Below, one piece after another: positions 1 to 11,786 of a stretch of DNA of 64,000 nt (position 1 is the first letter of the stretch; every line of letters begins with the position of its first letter). Made by a program: the position numbers and the translations under genes. Below the pieces are notes generated by a model that saw only the letters and a program-made list of their open reading frames with translations, did no database searches and was not told the DNA's origin. The stretch comes from an uncultured Eubacteriales bacterium (GTDB taxonomy: Bacteria > Bacillota > Clostridia > Christensenellales > CAG-138), in NCBI GenBank assembly GCA_900542615.1, contig UQOG01000002.1, positions 1 through 64,000 on the forward strand, in the 5' to 3' direction.

Positions 1-96
1 TTGTCCCTTCGGGACAATTCACCTTGTGCCGCCAAATCCGATGAAAGCCGAAAATGGCTGCGATCTTCCATTCGCCAGAGGTTTGTCGAAAAGCTG

Positions 97-130
97 AGGC
101 CCCCATATCCTGAGAATATGGGGGCCTTTT
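97..130. terminator. Terminator-like hairpin at the left edge
   Basis: A perfect 12-bp inverted repeat (97-108 and 116-127, loop of 7) is followed on the + strand by TTTTGTG. It therefore looks like the intrinsic terminator of a rightward gene lying off the left edge. It also sits just beyond the glyS stop and may end that leftward transcript, although the T-run on that side is weaker. Nothing else is recognisable in bases 1-96. Confidence 0.7.
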
Positions 131-155
131 GTGTTGCGTTGAGATGCAGGGGTGC

Positions 156-1544
156 TTAGAAATCCGTCTTTTCCAGGATGTAGCTCTCCAGCTGGCAGAT
201 GGGCAAACGGATCTGCTCCATGGTATCCCGGTCCCGCACGGTGACGGTCTCGTCCTCCAGGGTATCGAAGTCGATGGTGATGCACAGAGGCGTGCCGATC
301 TCGTCCTCCCGGCGGTAGCGCTTGCCGATCTGGCCGGCGTCGTCGTAATCCACCATGAAGTGGCGGGCCAGCAGGGCGTGGACTTCCTTTGCCTTTTCCC
401 CCAGCTTGTTCTTTTGCAGGGGCAGTACGGCGGCCTTGAAGGGGGCCAGGGCGGGATGCAGCCGCAGCACGTTGCGCACATCGCCGTTTTCCAGGGTCTC
501 CTCGTCGTAGGCGTCGCACAGGAAGGCCAGGGCTACCCGGTCCGCGCCCAGGGAGGGTTCCACGCAGTAGGGGATGTAGCGCTGGTTGGTGAAGGGATCC
601 AGATAGTCCATGGAAGCGCCGCTGTGGTTGGCATGGGCCTTCAGGTCGAAATCGGTACGGCTGGCAATGCCCCACAATTCGCCCCAGCCGAAGGGGAAGA
701 GGAACTCGATATCCGTGGTGCCGTTGCTATAGTGGGAAAGCTCGGCGGGGTCATGCTCCCGCATACGCATATGCGCTTCGGCCATGCCCAGGGACAGGAG
801 CCAGTTTTTGCAGAAATCCTTCCAGTAGGCGTACCATTCCATCTCCGTGCCGGGGGCGCAGAAGAATTCCAGCTCCATCTGCTCGAATTCCCGGGTGCGG
901 AAGGTGAAGTTGCCGGGGGTGATCTCGTTGCGGAAGGATTTGCCGATTTGGGCGATGCCAAAGGGGATCTTCTTGCGGGTGGTGCGCTGCACGTTGCGGA
1001 AGTTGACGAAGATGCCCTGAGCGGTCTCCGGCCGCAGATAGATCTGGCTGGCGGTATCCTCATTGACCCCCTGGAAGGTCTTGAACATCATGTTGAACTT
1101 GCGGATGCCGGTAAAGTCCGTTTTTCCGCACTCGGGGCAGGTGATGCCTTGTTCTTTAATGTAGTCCGCCATTTCCTCGTGGCTCCAGCCATCGGGATGG
1201 ACGTCCAGGCCATGGGCCTTGGCATAGTCCTCGATCAGCTTGTCCGCCCGGAAACGGGCTTTACAGCTTTTGCAGTCCATCAGCGGATCGTTGAAGTTTA
1301 CCACATGGCCGGAGGCTACCCAGGTTTCGGGGTTCATCAGGATAGCGGCATCCATCCCCACGTTGTAGGGGCTTTCCTGCACGAATTTGCGCCACCAGGC
1401 TTTTTTCACGTTATTTTTGAATTCCACGCCCAGGGGACCGTAATCCCAGGTATTGGCTAAGCCGCCGTAGATTTCGGAACCGGCGAAGATGAATCCACGG
1501 TTTTTGCAGAGGGCTACGATCTTATCCATGCTAAAATTTGCCAT
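156..1544 (-). CDS. glyS: Glycyl-tRNA synthetase, dimeric class II type
   Basis: Charges tRNA-Gly with glycine in the cytoplasm. The 462-residue protein has the family signature NTWDYGPLG near residues 31-39, class II motif 2 (FRNEITPG, about 204-211), motif 3 (GADRVALA, about 333-340) and a C-terminal anticodon-binding domain from about residue 360. Two CxxC pairs (91/94 and 136/139) probably form a zinc ribbon, as in some bacterial and archaeal GlyRS. It is the single-chain alpha2 type, not the alpha/beta tetramer. The ATG is preceded by AAAAGGAG. The gene is monocistronic, with a promoter about 50 bases upstream; that leader is too short for a T-box riboswitch, the usual control of such genes in this phylum. 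Confidence 0.97.
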   Translation of the reverse strand: MANFSMDKIVALCKNRGFIFAGSEIYGGLANTWDYGPLGVEFKNNVKKAWWRKFVQESPYNVGMDAAILMNPETWVASGHVVNFNDPLMDCKSCKARFRADKLIEDYAKAHGLDVHPDGWSHEEMADYIKEQGITCPECGKTDFTGIRKFNMMFKTFQGVNEDTASQIYLRPETAQGIFVNFRNVQRTTRKKIPFGIAQIGKSFRNEITPGNFTFRTREFEQMELEFFCAPGTEMEWYAYWKDFCKNWLLSLGMAEAHMRMREHDPAELSHYSNGTTDIEFLFPFGWGELWGIASRTDFDLKAHANHSGASMDYLDPFTNQRYIPYCVEPSLGADRVALAFLCDAYDEETLENGDVRNVLRLHPALAPFKAAVLPLQKNKLGEKAKEVHALLARHFMVDYDDAGQIGKRYRREDEIGTPLCITIDFDTLEDETVTVRDRDTMEQIRLPICQLESYILEKTDF

Positions 1545-1591
1545 ATGCTTCGCTCCTTTTGGAAACTGGATTTCTCCAGCATATTTTCCCT

Positions 1592-1620
1592 ATCATACCA
1601 TAGCCTGACACCCACTTCAA
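1592..1620 (-). promoter_or_regulatory. Sigma-A promoter of glyS
   Basis: On the minus strand TTGAAG (1620-1615), a 17-base spacer and TATGAT (1597-1592) lie about 50 bases upstream of the glyS ATG. A small CTGGA/TCCAG hairpin (1566-1579) lies in the leader. Hexamer match and spacing are good; the start site is inferred. Confidence 0.65.
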
Positions 1621-1674
1621 GGGAGCCTTATCTATAATTGTTAGATTTTACGGCAAAAAAATATGGGAATAAGC

Positions 1675-1702
1675 ACAAATCTTGCCGGATGCGCGTACTA
1701 TA
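1675..1702 (+). promoter_or_regulatory. Possible sigma-K-type promoter of the Cys-rich gene
   Basis: AC at 1675-1676, 17 bases, then CGTACTATA (1694-1702) resembles the mother-cell sigma-K pattern AC-N16/17-CATAnnnTA with one mismatch. No better sigma-A pair is visible ahead of the gene at 1748. If real, it would place the Cys-rich protein late in sporulation. This is a weak, short pattern and the call is speculative. Confidence 0.25.
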
Positions 1703-1747
1703 TCGTAGCAAGAGCGCAGTGCGCTTATCAAACAAGGAGGCAAACAT

Positions 1748-1996
1748 ATGTGGAATTGCGGTAACGGTTGCGGGAATAATTGCTGGTGGATCATCATCCT
1801 GCTGCTCCTGATCTGCGGCTGTGGTTGCGACAATGGCTGCGGCAATGGCTGCGGCTGCGACAATGGCTGCGGTGGAAACAACTGCTGGTGGATCATCATC
1901 CTGCTGCTCCTCTTCTGCAATGGCTGCGGCTGCGACAATGGCTGCACCTGCGGAAACGCTGGCAACAATACCTGCGGTTGCAGCTGCGGCTGCTAA
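1748..1996 (+). CDS. Cys/Gly/Asn-rich small protein with two duplicated membrane hairpins
   Basis: An 82-residue protein of unknown function made almost entirely of Cys, Gly, Asn and two hydrophobic blocks. The unit CWWIIILLLL occurs at about residues 12-21 and 46-55, each followed by a run of Cys-Gly and CDNGC motifs, so the gene is an internal tandem duplication, also visible in the DNA. A strong ribosome-binding site (AACAAGGAGGCAAAC) precedes the ATG. The opposite strand is also open here, but it has no ribosome-binding site and low-complexity content. Possible roles include a spore-coat or envelope component or a metal-binding peptide; none can be assigned. A hairpin at 2007-2034 follows the stop. 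Confidence 0.7.
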   Translation: MWNCGNGCGNNCWWIIILLLLICGCGCDNGCGNGCGCDNGCGGNNCWWIIILLLLFCNGCGCDNGCTCGNAGNNTCGCSCGC

Positions 1997-2006
1997 CAAG
2001 GAATGC

Positions 2007-2034
2007 GCCGGGGGCAAAGCAAATTGCCTCCGGC
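2007..2034. terminator. Hairpin between convergent genes
   Basis: An 11-base inverted repeat (2007-2017 and 2024-2034, one mismatch, loop of 6) lies between the stop of the Cys-rich gene and the stop of the leftward GIY-YIG gene. There is no clear T-run on either side, so termination would be weak or factor-assisted. Confidence 0.4.
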
Positions 2035-2057
2035 GGCTCATATTTGGGAAGATCAGC

Positions 2058-2312
2058 TCAATTGCCCTGGGAAAAGGCTTGGATCAAGGCCAGCTTTTCA
2101 GCCCGGGATAATTTTTTCAGTGCGCATTCTCCCGCCATAGCGGCGGAGCGTGTGGGGAAGGGCTGGTAATATACCAGGGAAACCGGCAAGCGGCTGCGGG
2201 TATATTTGGCGCCCTTGCCCTGGTTATGGACGGTTACCCGCTTGGACAAGTCGTCGGTATAGCCGGCGTATAAGGTATCGTCGGCGCAGCGTAAAAGATA
2301 GGCGTAATACAT
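2058..2312 (-). CDS. GIY-YIG endonuclease domain protein (UPF0213/YhbQ type)
   Basis: An 84-residue single-domain GIY-YIG protein. The first core motif is [17 protein letters not shown] at residues 3-19 (YAY and AGY stand for GIY and YIG), followed by a short helix with R25 and H29; the [10 protein letters not shown] segment is typical of the small YhbQ-like family. Family members are nuclease-like, but their substrate is unsettled. The ATG shares its A with the TGA of the upstream LUD gene (TGATG), so translation is probably coupled. A longer reading in this frame simply runs back through the LUD gene and is not used. Confidence 0.85.
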   Translation of the reverse strand: MYYAYLLRCADDTLYAGYTDDLSKRVTVHNQGKGAKYTRSRLPVSLVYYQPFPTRSAAMAGECALKKLSRAEKLALIQAFSQGN

Positions 2313-2929
2313 CAGTAGCCTAGATCCGCGTCCACCAGGATCAGGTGCAGGGCGTCCAGCCAAAGGGGCTTGTATTCGATGATGCTGGTCACCCGGCATA
2401 TCCGCTGGGGGGCGCTGCAATCGTGACACCGGCCGTCCAGGGTGCAGGGGGTCTGCTTGTGGAGCCGCCGGGCGTTCAGGGGCGCGGCCACGTTGCGGGC
2501 TCGATCCAAGCCTGCCACAAGATCCTGCGCCACCTTGTTCCGGCCGATGATCAGGCATACCTGCTTGGGCCCGGCAAACATGCCGGCCACCCGGTTGCCC
2601 ACCCCGTCGATGTTGATCAGCATCCCGTCCAGGGTAATGGCATTGGAGGAGGAAAGGTACCAATCCGCCGTATTTTCCTTTTGAAAGATGTCCGGGTCCT
2701 GGGATCGAGGGGTCACCGCGTGGCTGTATACGGTCAGGCCTGCGTCGCACAGGGCCTCGTACATGCCCAGGGCGGCGAGGGTCATGGACCCCCCAAGGCC
2801 CACGCTCTTTCCCTGGCGGATCAGCGCCACGGCCGTATCCCGGGCCGCCTCCGGCGTAGGGGCGAAATGGGGGGTATAGCCCCGCTGCTCCAAGGTCTTG
2901 CACAGCCGGGGAAAATCATCACAAAACAT
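2312..2929 (-). CDS. LUD-domain protein (LutC/YkgG-like)
   Basis: A 205-residue protein of the LUD family (formerly DUF162), represented by LutC/YkgG of lactate oxidation loci. The pattern [13 protein letters not shown] near residues 44-56 and the segment from [22 protein letters not shown] to IIGRNKV are typical; several Cys (about 172-184, [10 protein letters not shown]) lie near the C-terminus and could bind metal. No lutA or lutB is adjacent, so a lactate role is not supported here; stand-alone LUD proteins are common in Clostridia with unknown substrate. AGGAGG lies 9 bases before the ATG, and the promoter overlaps divergently with that of lepA. Confidence 0.88.
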   Translation of the reverse strand: MFCDDFPRLCKTLEQRGYTPHFAPTPEAARDTAVALIRQGKSVGLGGSMTLAALGMYEALCDAGLTVYSHAVTPRSQDPDIFQKENTADWYLSSSNAITLDGMLINIDGVGNRVAGMFAGPKQVCLIIGRNKVAQDLVAGLDRARNVAAPLNARRLHKQTPCTLDGRCHDCSAPQRICRVTSIIEYKPLWLDALHLILVDADLGY

Positions 2930-2966
2930 CAGATCGCGCCTCCTGTTCCATCAAGTCTGTATTTCC

Positions 2967-2995
2967 ATCATACCACGAGTCTTGCAATTTGTCCC
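2967..2995 (-). promoter_or_regulatory. Leftward promoter for the LUD/GIY-YIG pair
   Basis: On the minus strand GGGACA (2995-2990), a 17-base spacer and TATGAT (2972-2967) lie about 38 bases upstream of the LUD ATG. The -35 matches four of six positions. It overlaps the rightward lepA promoter back to back. Confidence 0.5.
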
Positions 2996-3010
2996 GGTTT
3001 CCGCTATGAT
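2982..3010 (+). promoter_or_regulatory. Rightward promoter of lepA-hemW
   Basis: TTGCAA (2982-2987), a 17-base spacer and TATGAT (3005-3010) give a leader of about 110 bases before lepA. It shares bases with the leftward promoter at 2967-2995, so the two probably compete for polymerase. Confidence 0.6.
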
Positions 3011-3126
3011 TCATTATGGATTCTTTTGTATCCCTCCTTGGGCTGCCGCCGGGGAAAATGGCGGCGGATTTATACCGGTTCCAGTGCGGTATCGGGGCGG
3101 GAATACCATCATGCGCGGAGGAGATC

Positions 3127-4929
<1,803 letters not shown>

Positions 4930-4930
4930 T

Positions 4931-6070
4931 ATGGCTGGGCTCTATGTGCATATCCCCTTTTGCGTAAGGAAGTGCGCCTATTGCGACTTCCTGTCGTTCC
5001 CGTGCCAGGAACCCCCGGCAGAATACCTGGAGGCCCTGCTCCAGGAGATCCGCCTGGCGGGCCGGCTCTTTCCGGGCCAACGCTATGAAACCCTGTTCAT
5101 CGGGGGCGGCACGCCCTCCCTCCTGACCGGCCAGGCCATGGCCCGGCTGCTGGAGGCGCTGGCCGGGGCATTTACACTGGGGGAAGGGGCGGAGGTGACC
5201 GTGGAGTGCAACCCCGGCACCGTGGATGGGGAAAAGCTGGCGGCGTACCACGCTGCCGGCGTCAACCGCCTGTCCTTTGGCCTGCAAAGCGCCGACGACC
5301 GGCTGCTGCAAACCATCGGCCGGATCCATACCTTCCGGCAATTCCTGGATGGGTTCCTGCTGGCCCAACAGGCGGGGTTTTCCAACATCAATGTGGATCT
5401 GATGTACGGCCTGCCCGGCCAGCATGTGGTGGATTATTTGGATACCATCCAAAAGGTCACGGCCCTGGCGCCCACCCATATCAGCGCCTATAGCCTGATC
5501 CTGGAGCCAGAGACCCCGCTTTATGACCAGGTGGGGGATGGGACGGTGGTCCTGCCGGAGGAGGACCGGGTGTGGGAGCTGCAGGAGGCGGGCCGGGCAG
5601 CCCTGGAGGCTCTGGGCTATCGCCGCTATGAGATATCCAACTATGCCAGGCCATCCTTCCAATGCCGCCACAATTTGAATTATTGGGAAAACGGCGCCTA
5701 TCTAGGGCTGGGCCTTGGCGCCCACTCCGCCATGGCGTTGGGGGGCTGGCGGCGGTGGAACAACGCATCCGCCCTGGACGCCTATTACGCCGCCCTGAAG
5801 GCCGGGGCGCTGCCCATTGAAACCCAGGAGAAGATCCCGCAAAAAGAAGAAATGTTTGAATGCGTGATGCTGGGCCTGCGCATGATAAAGGGTGTGGACC
5901 GGGCGGCCTTTCTGGCCCGGTTTGGACAGGATGTATGCAGCGTATATCCCGAGGCAGTGGAAGCCCTGGTGGCCCTTGGATGGGCCCGGGTCAGCCCGGA
6001 TTCCCTGAGGCTGACAGCGGCGGGACTGGATATGGAAAACAGCGCTCTGCTGTATTTTATGGAGGATTAA
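4931..6070 (+). CDS. hemW: Radical SAM heme chaperone HemW
   Basis: A 379-residue radical SAM protein, often annotated as oxygen-independent coproporphyrinogen oxidase but in the HemW branch, which binds and delivers heme. It has YVHIPFCVRKCAYCDF (CxxxCxxC cluster motif, residues 6-21), GGGTPS near 59-64, and the HemW-typical HNLNYW and GLGLGAHS segments around 240-260. The short N-terminus before the cluster motif and the HNxxYW element argue for HemW over true HemN. It begins one base after the lepA stop and lacks its own promoter, a pairing seen in many Bacillota. Confidence 0.94.
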   Translation: MAGLYVHIPFCVRKCAYCDFLSFPCQEPPAEYLEALLQEIRLAGRLFPGQRYETLFIGGGTPSLLTGQAMARLLEALAGAFTLGEGAEVTVECNPGTVDGEKLAAYHAAGVNRLSFGLQSADDRLLQTIGRIHTFRQFLDGFLLAQQAGFSNINVDLMYGLPGQHVVDYLDTIQKVTALAPTHISAYSLILEPETPLYDQVGDGTVVLPEEDRVWELQEAGRAALEALGYRRYEISNYARPSFQCRHNLNYWENGAYLGLGLGAHSAMALGGWRRWNNASALDAYYAALKAGALPIETQEKIPQKEEMFECVMLGLRMIKGVDRAAFLARFGQDVCSVYPEAVEALVALGWARVSPDSLRLTAAGLDMENSALLYFMED

Positions 6071-6143
6071 AGCCCTTTTTCAGGCCCGGGGAATGTTTCA
6101 TCCTCATGTTTCCGTTTGTTCACATTGCACGGCGCCGATTCCC

Positions 6144-6172
6144 TTGACAGAAAGGGGCTTCGGTGCTATTTT
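6144..6172 (+). promoter_or_regulatory. Sigma-A promoter of the hrcA-grpE-dnaK-dnaJ operon
   Basis: A perfect TTGACA (6144-6149), a 17-base spacer and TATTTT (6167-6172) stand directly upstream of the CIRCE element. The inferred start site lies just before CIRCE, so repressor binding would block early elongation or initiation. Confidence 0.85.
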
Positions 6173-6184
6173 TATTCATAGTGA

Positions 6185-6211
6185 TTAGCACTCAAATGTA
6201 CAGAGTGCTAA
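6185..6211 (+). promoter_or_regulatory. CIRCE operator for HrcA
   Basis: Perfect consensus TTAGCACTC (6185-6193), 9-base spacer, GAGTGCTAA (6203-6211). CIRCE is the operator of HrcA, which is folded by GroEL and loses activity on heat shock. Its place between promoter and hrcA predicts autoregulated heat induction of the whole operon. Confidence 0.97.
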
Positions 6212-6236
6212 CAGCCCGAAAAGGAGGCGGGAAAGC

Positions 6237-7274
6237 ATGGATCTGGATATGCGAAAGATGCGCATCCTGCAGGCCATCATCGATGATTACATCCTGACGG
6301 CTACGCCGGTAGGATCCAGAACGATTTCAAAGCTACCGGATATTTCCCTTTCCTCCGCCACCATCCGCAACGAGATGAGCGACCTGGAAGAGATGGGCTA
6401 TTTGGAACAGCCCCATACCTCCGCCGGCCGGATCCCCAGCGAAAAGGCGTACCGGCTGTATGTGAATTCCATCATGCAGCGGGCGGACCTGACCGATGCG
6501 GAAAAACGGTTCATCAAAACCTGCTATTCCAACACCCTGGATGGGGTGGACGAGGTGGTGCGGCAAACTGCCTGGGTATTGTCCAGCATGAGCAAATACA
6601 CCTCCATGGTGCTCAAGCCCGCCCTGCGGGCGGTGAAGGTCAAGCACATCCAGCTGGTGCCGGTTTCCGAAGGCCGGGCGCTGGCGGTGGTGGTGACGGA
6701 TATGGGCGTCACCCGGGATACCTTGATTAGCATTCCCCGGGGTATGGGGTATCAGCAGCTGGAACGGATCTCCCGGATCCTGACGGCCCGGCTGCAAGGC
6801 TGCGCATTGCAGGATGTGAGTACGGTAAGCATACCGGAATTGCAGGCGGATCTGGAAAGCCAGCGGGCTTTCCTCAACGAGACCATGGCTGCTTTACACC
6901 GCACCTTGGATGCGGGGCCCGGCGGGGTCCAGCTGGCCGGGGCTACCAATATCCTAAACTACCCGGAATACAGCGATATGGCAAAGGCCAAGAACTTCTT
7001 GGCTACCATAGAAGCCAAGGATGTCCTCTATAAGATCCTTTCCGAAGCGGCGGACGTGGAGTTTTCCATTAAGATCGGCCGGGAAAACCAGGATAAGGAT
7101 ATGCAGGACTGTTCCGTAGTCACTGCCACCTATAAAGTAGGGGGCGCTGCAGTAGGGACGTTGGGGGTGATTGGCCCGGTGCGGATGGATTACGCCAGGG
7201 TACTGGCGTTGATGCGGCACATCGGCAGAAGCATGAGCGATGTGCTCACCAATATGATGGAGGAGGAGCGATAA
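6237..7274 (+). CDS. hrcA: Heat-inducible transcription repressor HrcA
   Basis: Represses class I heat-shock genes by binding CIRCE. The 345-residue protein has an N-terminal winged helix (about 1-75, with the family pattern SSATIRNEMSDLEEMGYLEQPHTSAGR split around residues 40-63), a central GAF-like domain and an inserted dimerising domain. Length is typical. ATG is preceded by AAAAGGAGGCGGGAAAGC. First gene of the operon; a perfect CIRCE lies 26 bases upstream, so it should regulate itself together with grpE, dnaK and dnaJ. Confidence 0.97.
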   Translation: MDLDMRKMRILQAIIDDYILTATPVGSRTISKLPDISLSSATIRNEMSDLEEMGYLEQPHTSAGRIPSEKAYRLYVNSIMQRADLTDAEKRFIKTCYSNTLDGVDEVVRQTAWVLSSMSKYTSMVLKPALRAVKVKHIQLVPVSEGRALAVVVTDMGVTRDTLISIPRGMGYQQLERISRILTARLQGCALQDVSTVSIPELQADLESQRAFLNETMAALHRTLDAGPGGVQLAGATNILNYPEYSDMAKAKNFLATIEAKDVLYKILSEAADVEFSIKIGRENQDKDMQDCSVVTATYKVGGAAVGTLGVIGPVRMDYARVLALMRHIGRSMSDVLTNMMEEER

Positions 7275-7277
7275 GCT

Positions 7278-7913
7278 TTGAGCAAACAGGAAAAAGAGGC
7301 GGGGAAGGCCCCGGCCCAACAAGATAAGGAAAAGGAAGCCGGGAAGATCCCGGCCAACGAACCAGAAGCCCAACAGCCCCAGCAGGAGACATTGCCCCAG
7401 GAAGAAAAGCCCGGGGAAGAGGGAAGCCTACCGGAGGTGATCCAGCTGAAGCGGGAGGAATTCCTGGAGGTGAAGAATCACATCGCCGGCCTGGAAAAGG
7501 AACGGGATGAGATGAAGGCATTGGCCCAGCGGGTCCAGGCGGATTTTGATAACTTCCGCCGCCGCAACGCCACCGTAATGACGGATTGCCGGGAGGAGGG
7601 CCTAAGGAGTTGCATCAAGGAGCTGCTGCCCGTATTGGACAATTTCGATCGGGCCATGGAAAGCGCCAAGGGCGTACAGAACGATTGGCTGGAAGGCGTG
7701 CGGCTGGTACAGCGGCAGCTGATGGAGACCCTGGGCAAATGCGGGCTCAAGGAGATCCCCGCAGAGGGGATGTTTGACCCCAACCTTCACGAGGCCGTGA
7801 TGCAGGAAGCCGCCGAGGGGGCGGAATCCGGCGCCATCCTGGCGGTGTTCCAGAAGGGCTATCAGGTAAACGACCGGATCATTCGCCATAGTATGGTGAA
7901 GGTCGCGCAATAA
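7278..7913 (+). CDS. grpE: Nucleotide exchange factor GrpE
   Basis: Releases ADP from DnaK. The 211-residue protein has a charged, Glu/Pro-rich N-terminal tail (about 1-60), a long helix predicted to pair as a coiled coil (about 60-110, ending DFDNFRRRN) and a C-terminal beta wing with the family block VLDNFDRA and the closing stretch VFQKGYQVNDRIIRHSMVKVAQ split near residues 190-211. The start is TTG, three bases after the hrcA stop, served by the GGAGGAGG near the end of hrcA; no ATG in frame gives a better fit. Confidence 0.95.
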   Translation: MSKQEKEAGKAPAQQDKEKEAGKIPANEPEAQQPQQETLPQEEKPGEEGSLPEVIQLKREEFLEVKNHIAGLEKERDEMKALAQRVQADFDNFRRRNATVMTDCREEGLRSCIKELLPVLDNFDRAMESAKGVQNDWLEGVRLVQRQLMETLGKCGLKEIPAEGMFDPNLHEAVMQEAAEGAESGAILAVFQKGYQVNDRIIRHSMVKVAQ

Positions 7914-7954
7914 ATAATAATAAAATAAGATTGAAAAGTTTTAGGAGGATATAG

Positions 7955-9802
<1,848 letters not shown>

Positions 9803-9867
9803 TTTGAAATGGCCCTGGAAAAACGGTGTAAAGCCGTGCTCCCAGGAGCCATCTAGGGGAATGCAAA

Positions 9868-9956
9868 GGCTGCTGCAAATGCGTCTTGCAGCCGGATGCG
9901 TGAGAAGAATAGAAAACCATCCTTCGGGGCCGCCCCCATTTTGGAGCAGCCCCGAA
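9868..9956 (+). repeat. Two hairpins in the dnaK-dnaJ spacer
   Basis: The 180-base spacer holds one inverted repeat at 9868-9893 (6-bp arms GGCTGC/GCAGCC) and another at 9923-9956 (8-bp arms TTCGGGGC/GCCCCGAA, loop of 18). Neither has a T-run, so processing or transcript-stability elements are more likely than termination. They may set the DnaK:DnaJ ratio; this is inference. Confidence 0.4.
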
Positions 9957-9982
9957 ATGGCGTAGATAGGAGCGTTGGGAAT

Positions 9983-11122
9983 TTGGCAAAAGCGGATTAT
10001 TATGAAATATTGGGCGTAAACCGGGACGCTTCCGATGCGGACATCAAAAGCGCCTTCCGAAAGCTGGCCAAGCAATATCATCCAGATCTGCATCCAAACG
10101 ACAAAGAGGCGGAGAAGAAATTCAAGGACATCAACGAAGCCTATGAGGTGCTGTCCGATGAAAAGAAGCGGGCCCAGTATGACCAGTTTGGCCATGCGGC
10201 CTTTGATCCGTCCGCCGCGTCCGGCGGCAGCTATGGGGGCGGCTTTGGGTTTGAAGATATTTTTTCCGCCTTCACAGGCGGCGGGTTTGGCGGGTTCGGC
10301 GGGTTTTCCCAAAACCGGAACGGCCCTGTACAAGGCCGGGATCTTCGCTATAACCTGACCATCACCTTTGAGGAGTCCGCCTTTGGGGTTAAGAAGGAGA
10401 TCCTGATCCCTCGGGAGGAAAATTGTAAGACCTGCGGCGGCACCGGCGCCAAGCCCGGCACCACCCCGGTAACCTGTACCACTTGCGGCGGCACCGGCCA
10501 GGTGCGGGTGCAGCAGAACACCATGTTCGGCTCCTTTGCCACGGTGCGCACTTGCGACGCCTGTAACGGCACCGGCAAGATCGTAAAGGAAGCATGCCCG
10601 GATTGCCGGGGTAGAGGCCGGGTAAACAAGTCCAAGCGGATCGTGGTGAACGTGCCGGCAGGCATCGATAACGGCCAGACCCTGAATATGCGGGGGGAAG
10701 GCGAAGCAGGGCTTCGGGGCGGTCCGGCAGGGGATCTATATATCACCATCACCGTCAAGCCCCATAAGCTGTTTACCCGCAGGGGCACGGACCTGTATCT
10801 GGATATGAACATCCCCATGACCGTGGCCACCCTAGGCGGGGAGATCCAGGTACCCACCCTGCGAGGCACGGTGAAATATACCGTGCCGGAGGGGACCCAG
10901 CCCGGCACCACCTTCCGGTTGAAGGAACAGGGGATGCCGCGGCTCAATTCCAATACCAAAGGGGACCTGCTGGTGCGTACCAATGTGAGCATCCCAAAAC
11001 GGTTGTCGGATGAACAGCGGGACCTGATGAAGCGGTTGGCGGTTTCTTTGGGAGACAAGATATCGGACGCCAGGCCGGCTAAAAAGAATATCTTCTCCAA
11101 GATCAAGGACGCCATGGATTGA
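9983..11122 (+). CDS. dnaJ: Co-chaperone DnaJ (Hsp40, type I)
   Basis: Stimulates DnaK ATPase and presents substrates. The 379-residue protein has a J domain (residues 1-70, HPD in YHPDLHP), a Gly/Phe-rich region (about 75-115), four zinc-finger repeats ([32 protein letters not shown]) and the two C-terminal beta domains. The start is the TTG at 9983: it gives the family N-terminus (M)[11 protein letters not shown] and has AGGAG ten bases upstream, whereas the in-frame extension to 9896 adds 29 unrelated residues. Last chaperone gene of the CIRCE operon. Confidence 0.95.
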   Translation: MAKADYYEILGVNRDASDADIKSAFRKLAKQYHPDLHPNDKEAEKKFKDINEAYEVLSDEKKRAQYDQFGHAAFDPSAASGGSYGGGFGFEDIFSAFTGGGFGGFGGFSQNRNGPVQGRDLRYNLTITFEESAFGVKKEILIPREENCKTCGGTGAKPGTTPVTCTTCGGTGQVRVQQNTMFGSFATVRTCDACNGTGKIVKEACPDCRGRGRVNKSKRIVVNVPAGIDNGQTLNMRGEGEAGLRGGPAGDLYITITVKPHKLFTRRGTDLYLDMNIPMTVATLGGEIQVPTLRGTVKYTVPEGTQPGTTFRLKEQGMPRLNSNTKGDLLVRTNVSIPKRLSDEQRDLMKRLAVSLGDKISDARPAKKNIFSKIKDAMD

Positions 11123-11141
11123 TGCGAAAAGGAGGTAAGCC

Positions 11142-11309
11142 TTGACCACAAAACAATGCAAGGGGATCGGGTTGCTCCTGCTCGGCATTCTATTTTGCCT
11201 GGTGGAATCCGGACCGACCCATTGGCGGCTGTTGGACTTTTTGCCCTTGACCCTGTGCGGCTTAGCCCTGGGGATCGTGGGGATCATATGGATTTGGCAG
11301 GAAAAGTAG
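11142..11309 (+). CDS. Small two-helix membrane protein, unknown
   Basis: A 55-residue protein starting at TTG with a strong ribosome-binding site (AAAAGGAGGT, 7 bases away), 19 bases after dnaJ. Two hydrophobic stretches (about residues 9-21 and 33-51, ending GIVGIIWIWQEK) predict a membrane hairpin with short polar ends. It would be co-transcribed with the heat-shock operon and ends just before a good terminator, so it is probably a real operon member. I do not recognise a family. It is short and has a non-ATG start, so it is easily missed in routine annotation. Confidence 0.6.
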   Translation: MTTKQCKGIGLLLLGILFCLVESGPTHWRLLDFLPLTLCGLALGIVGIIWIWQEK

Positions 11310-11338
11310 CCAAAGCATGTTATGAACAAATAAACAAA

Positions 11339-11383
11339 GCCGCTTCCATCGGCAAGCCTACCGTTGGAAGCGGCCATTTTTTT
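11339..11383. terminator. Bidirectional terminator between the dnaJ and hinT operons
   Basis: A perfect 10-bp stem (11339-11348 and 11365-11374) is followed by CATTTTTTTA on the + strand; on the minus strand it is followed by a T-rich run (CTTTGTTTATTTG). It lies between the converging ends of the heat-shock and prmA-hinT operons and probably serves both. Confidence 0.85.
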
Positions 11384-11399
11384 ATGGGGGGAACCAGGA

Positions 11400-11744
11400 T
11401 CAGCCGGCCGGCCAGGCGAATTCCCTGCCGCCCATCAGGTGCATGTGCAGATGCTGCACGCTCTGGCCGCCGTCCTTGCCGGTGTTGATCACCAGCCGGA
11501 AGCCGGTTTCCGCCACCCCCAGCTGCCGGGCGATCTTCTGGGCGGCAGCCGCCATGGCGGGCAGGGGGCTGTCCCCGCCACAGGGGACGGCAAGAATGCT
11601 GTCGTAATGGGCCTTGGGGATGATCAGCACGTGGACCGGGGCCTGGGGATCCAGGTCGTAAAAGGCCAGCACTTGGTCGTCCTCATATACCTTGTTGGAA
11701 GGGATCTCGCCGTTGGCGATTTTGCAGAAAATGCAGTTTTCCAT
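11400..11744 (-). CDS. hinT: HIT-family nucleotide hydrolase (HinT-like)
   Basis: A 114-residue histidine-triad protein; HinT enzymes hydrolyse purine nucleoside phosphoramidates and acyl-AMP. It has the N-terminal CIFCKIANGEIPS with a CxxC pair (residues 4 and 7) and the catalytic triad HLHMHLMGG (about 99-107). Normal length for the HinT branch. GAGGAGGT precedes the ATG. It is the last gene of the leftward prmA-rsmE-mtaB-hinT group, consistent with a loose link to aminoacyl-AMP by-products of translation. Assignment of the exact substrate is inference. Confidence 0.93.
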   Translation of the reverse strand: MENCIFCKIANGEIPSNKVYEDDQVLAFYDLDPQAPVHVLIIPKAHYDSILAVPCGGDSPLPAMAAAAQKIARQLGVAETGFRLVINTGKDGGQSVQHLHMHLMGGREFAWPAG

Positions 11745-11786
11745 GGATAAACCTCCTCATGCAATTGCTGGGCGGGACGTTCCCGC

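Noticed and set aside
129..1460. Rightward open frame of 443 codons over glyS
   Set aside because: Antisense to a certain synthetase gene; no ribosome-binding site or homology.
1545..1620. T-box riboswitch before glyS
   Set aside because: Leader is only about 50 bases with a tiny hairpin; no specifier stem, T-box sequence or terminator/antiterminator pair.
1628..2041. Minus-strand frames opposite the Cys-rich gene
   Set aside because: Ala/Ile/Val or Pro/Gln repeats produced by reading the duplicated Cys/Gly codons in reverse; no ribosome-binding site, unlike the + strand gene.
9803..9982. Upstream extension of DnaJ to 9896
   Set aside because: Adds 29 residues unrelated to J proteins; the TTG at 9983 has its own AGGAG and gives the normal N-terminus.
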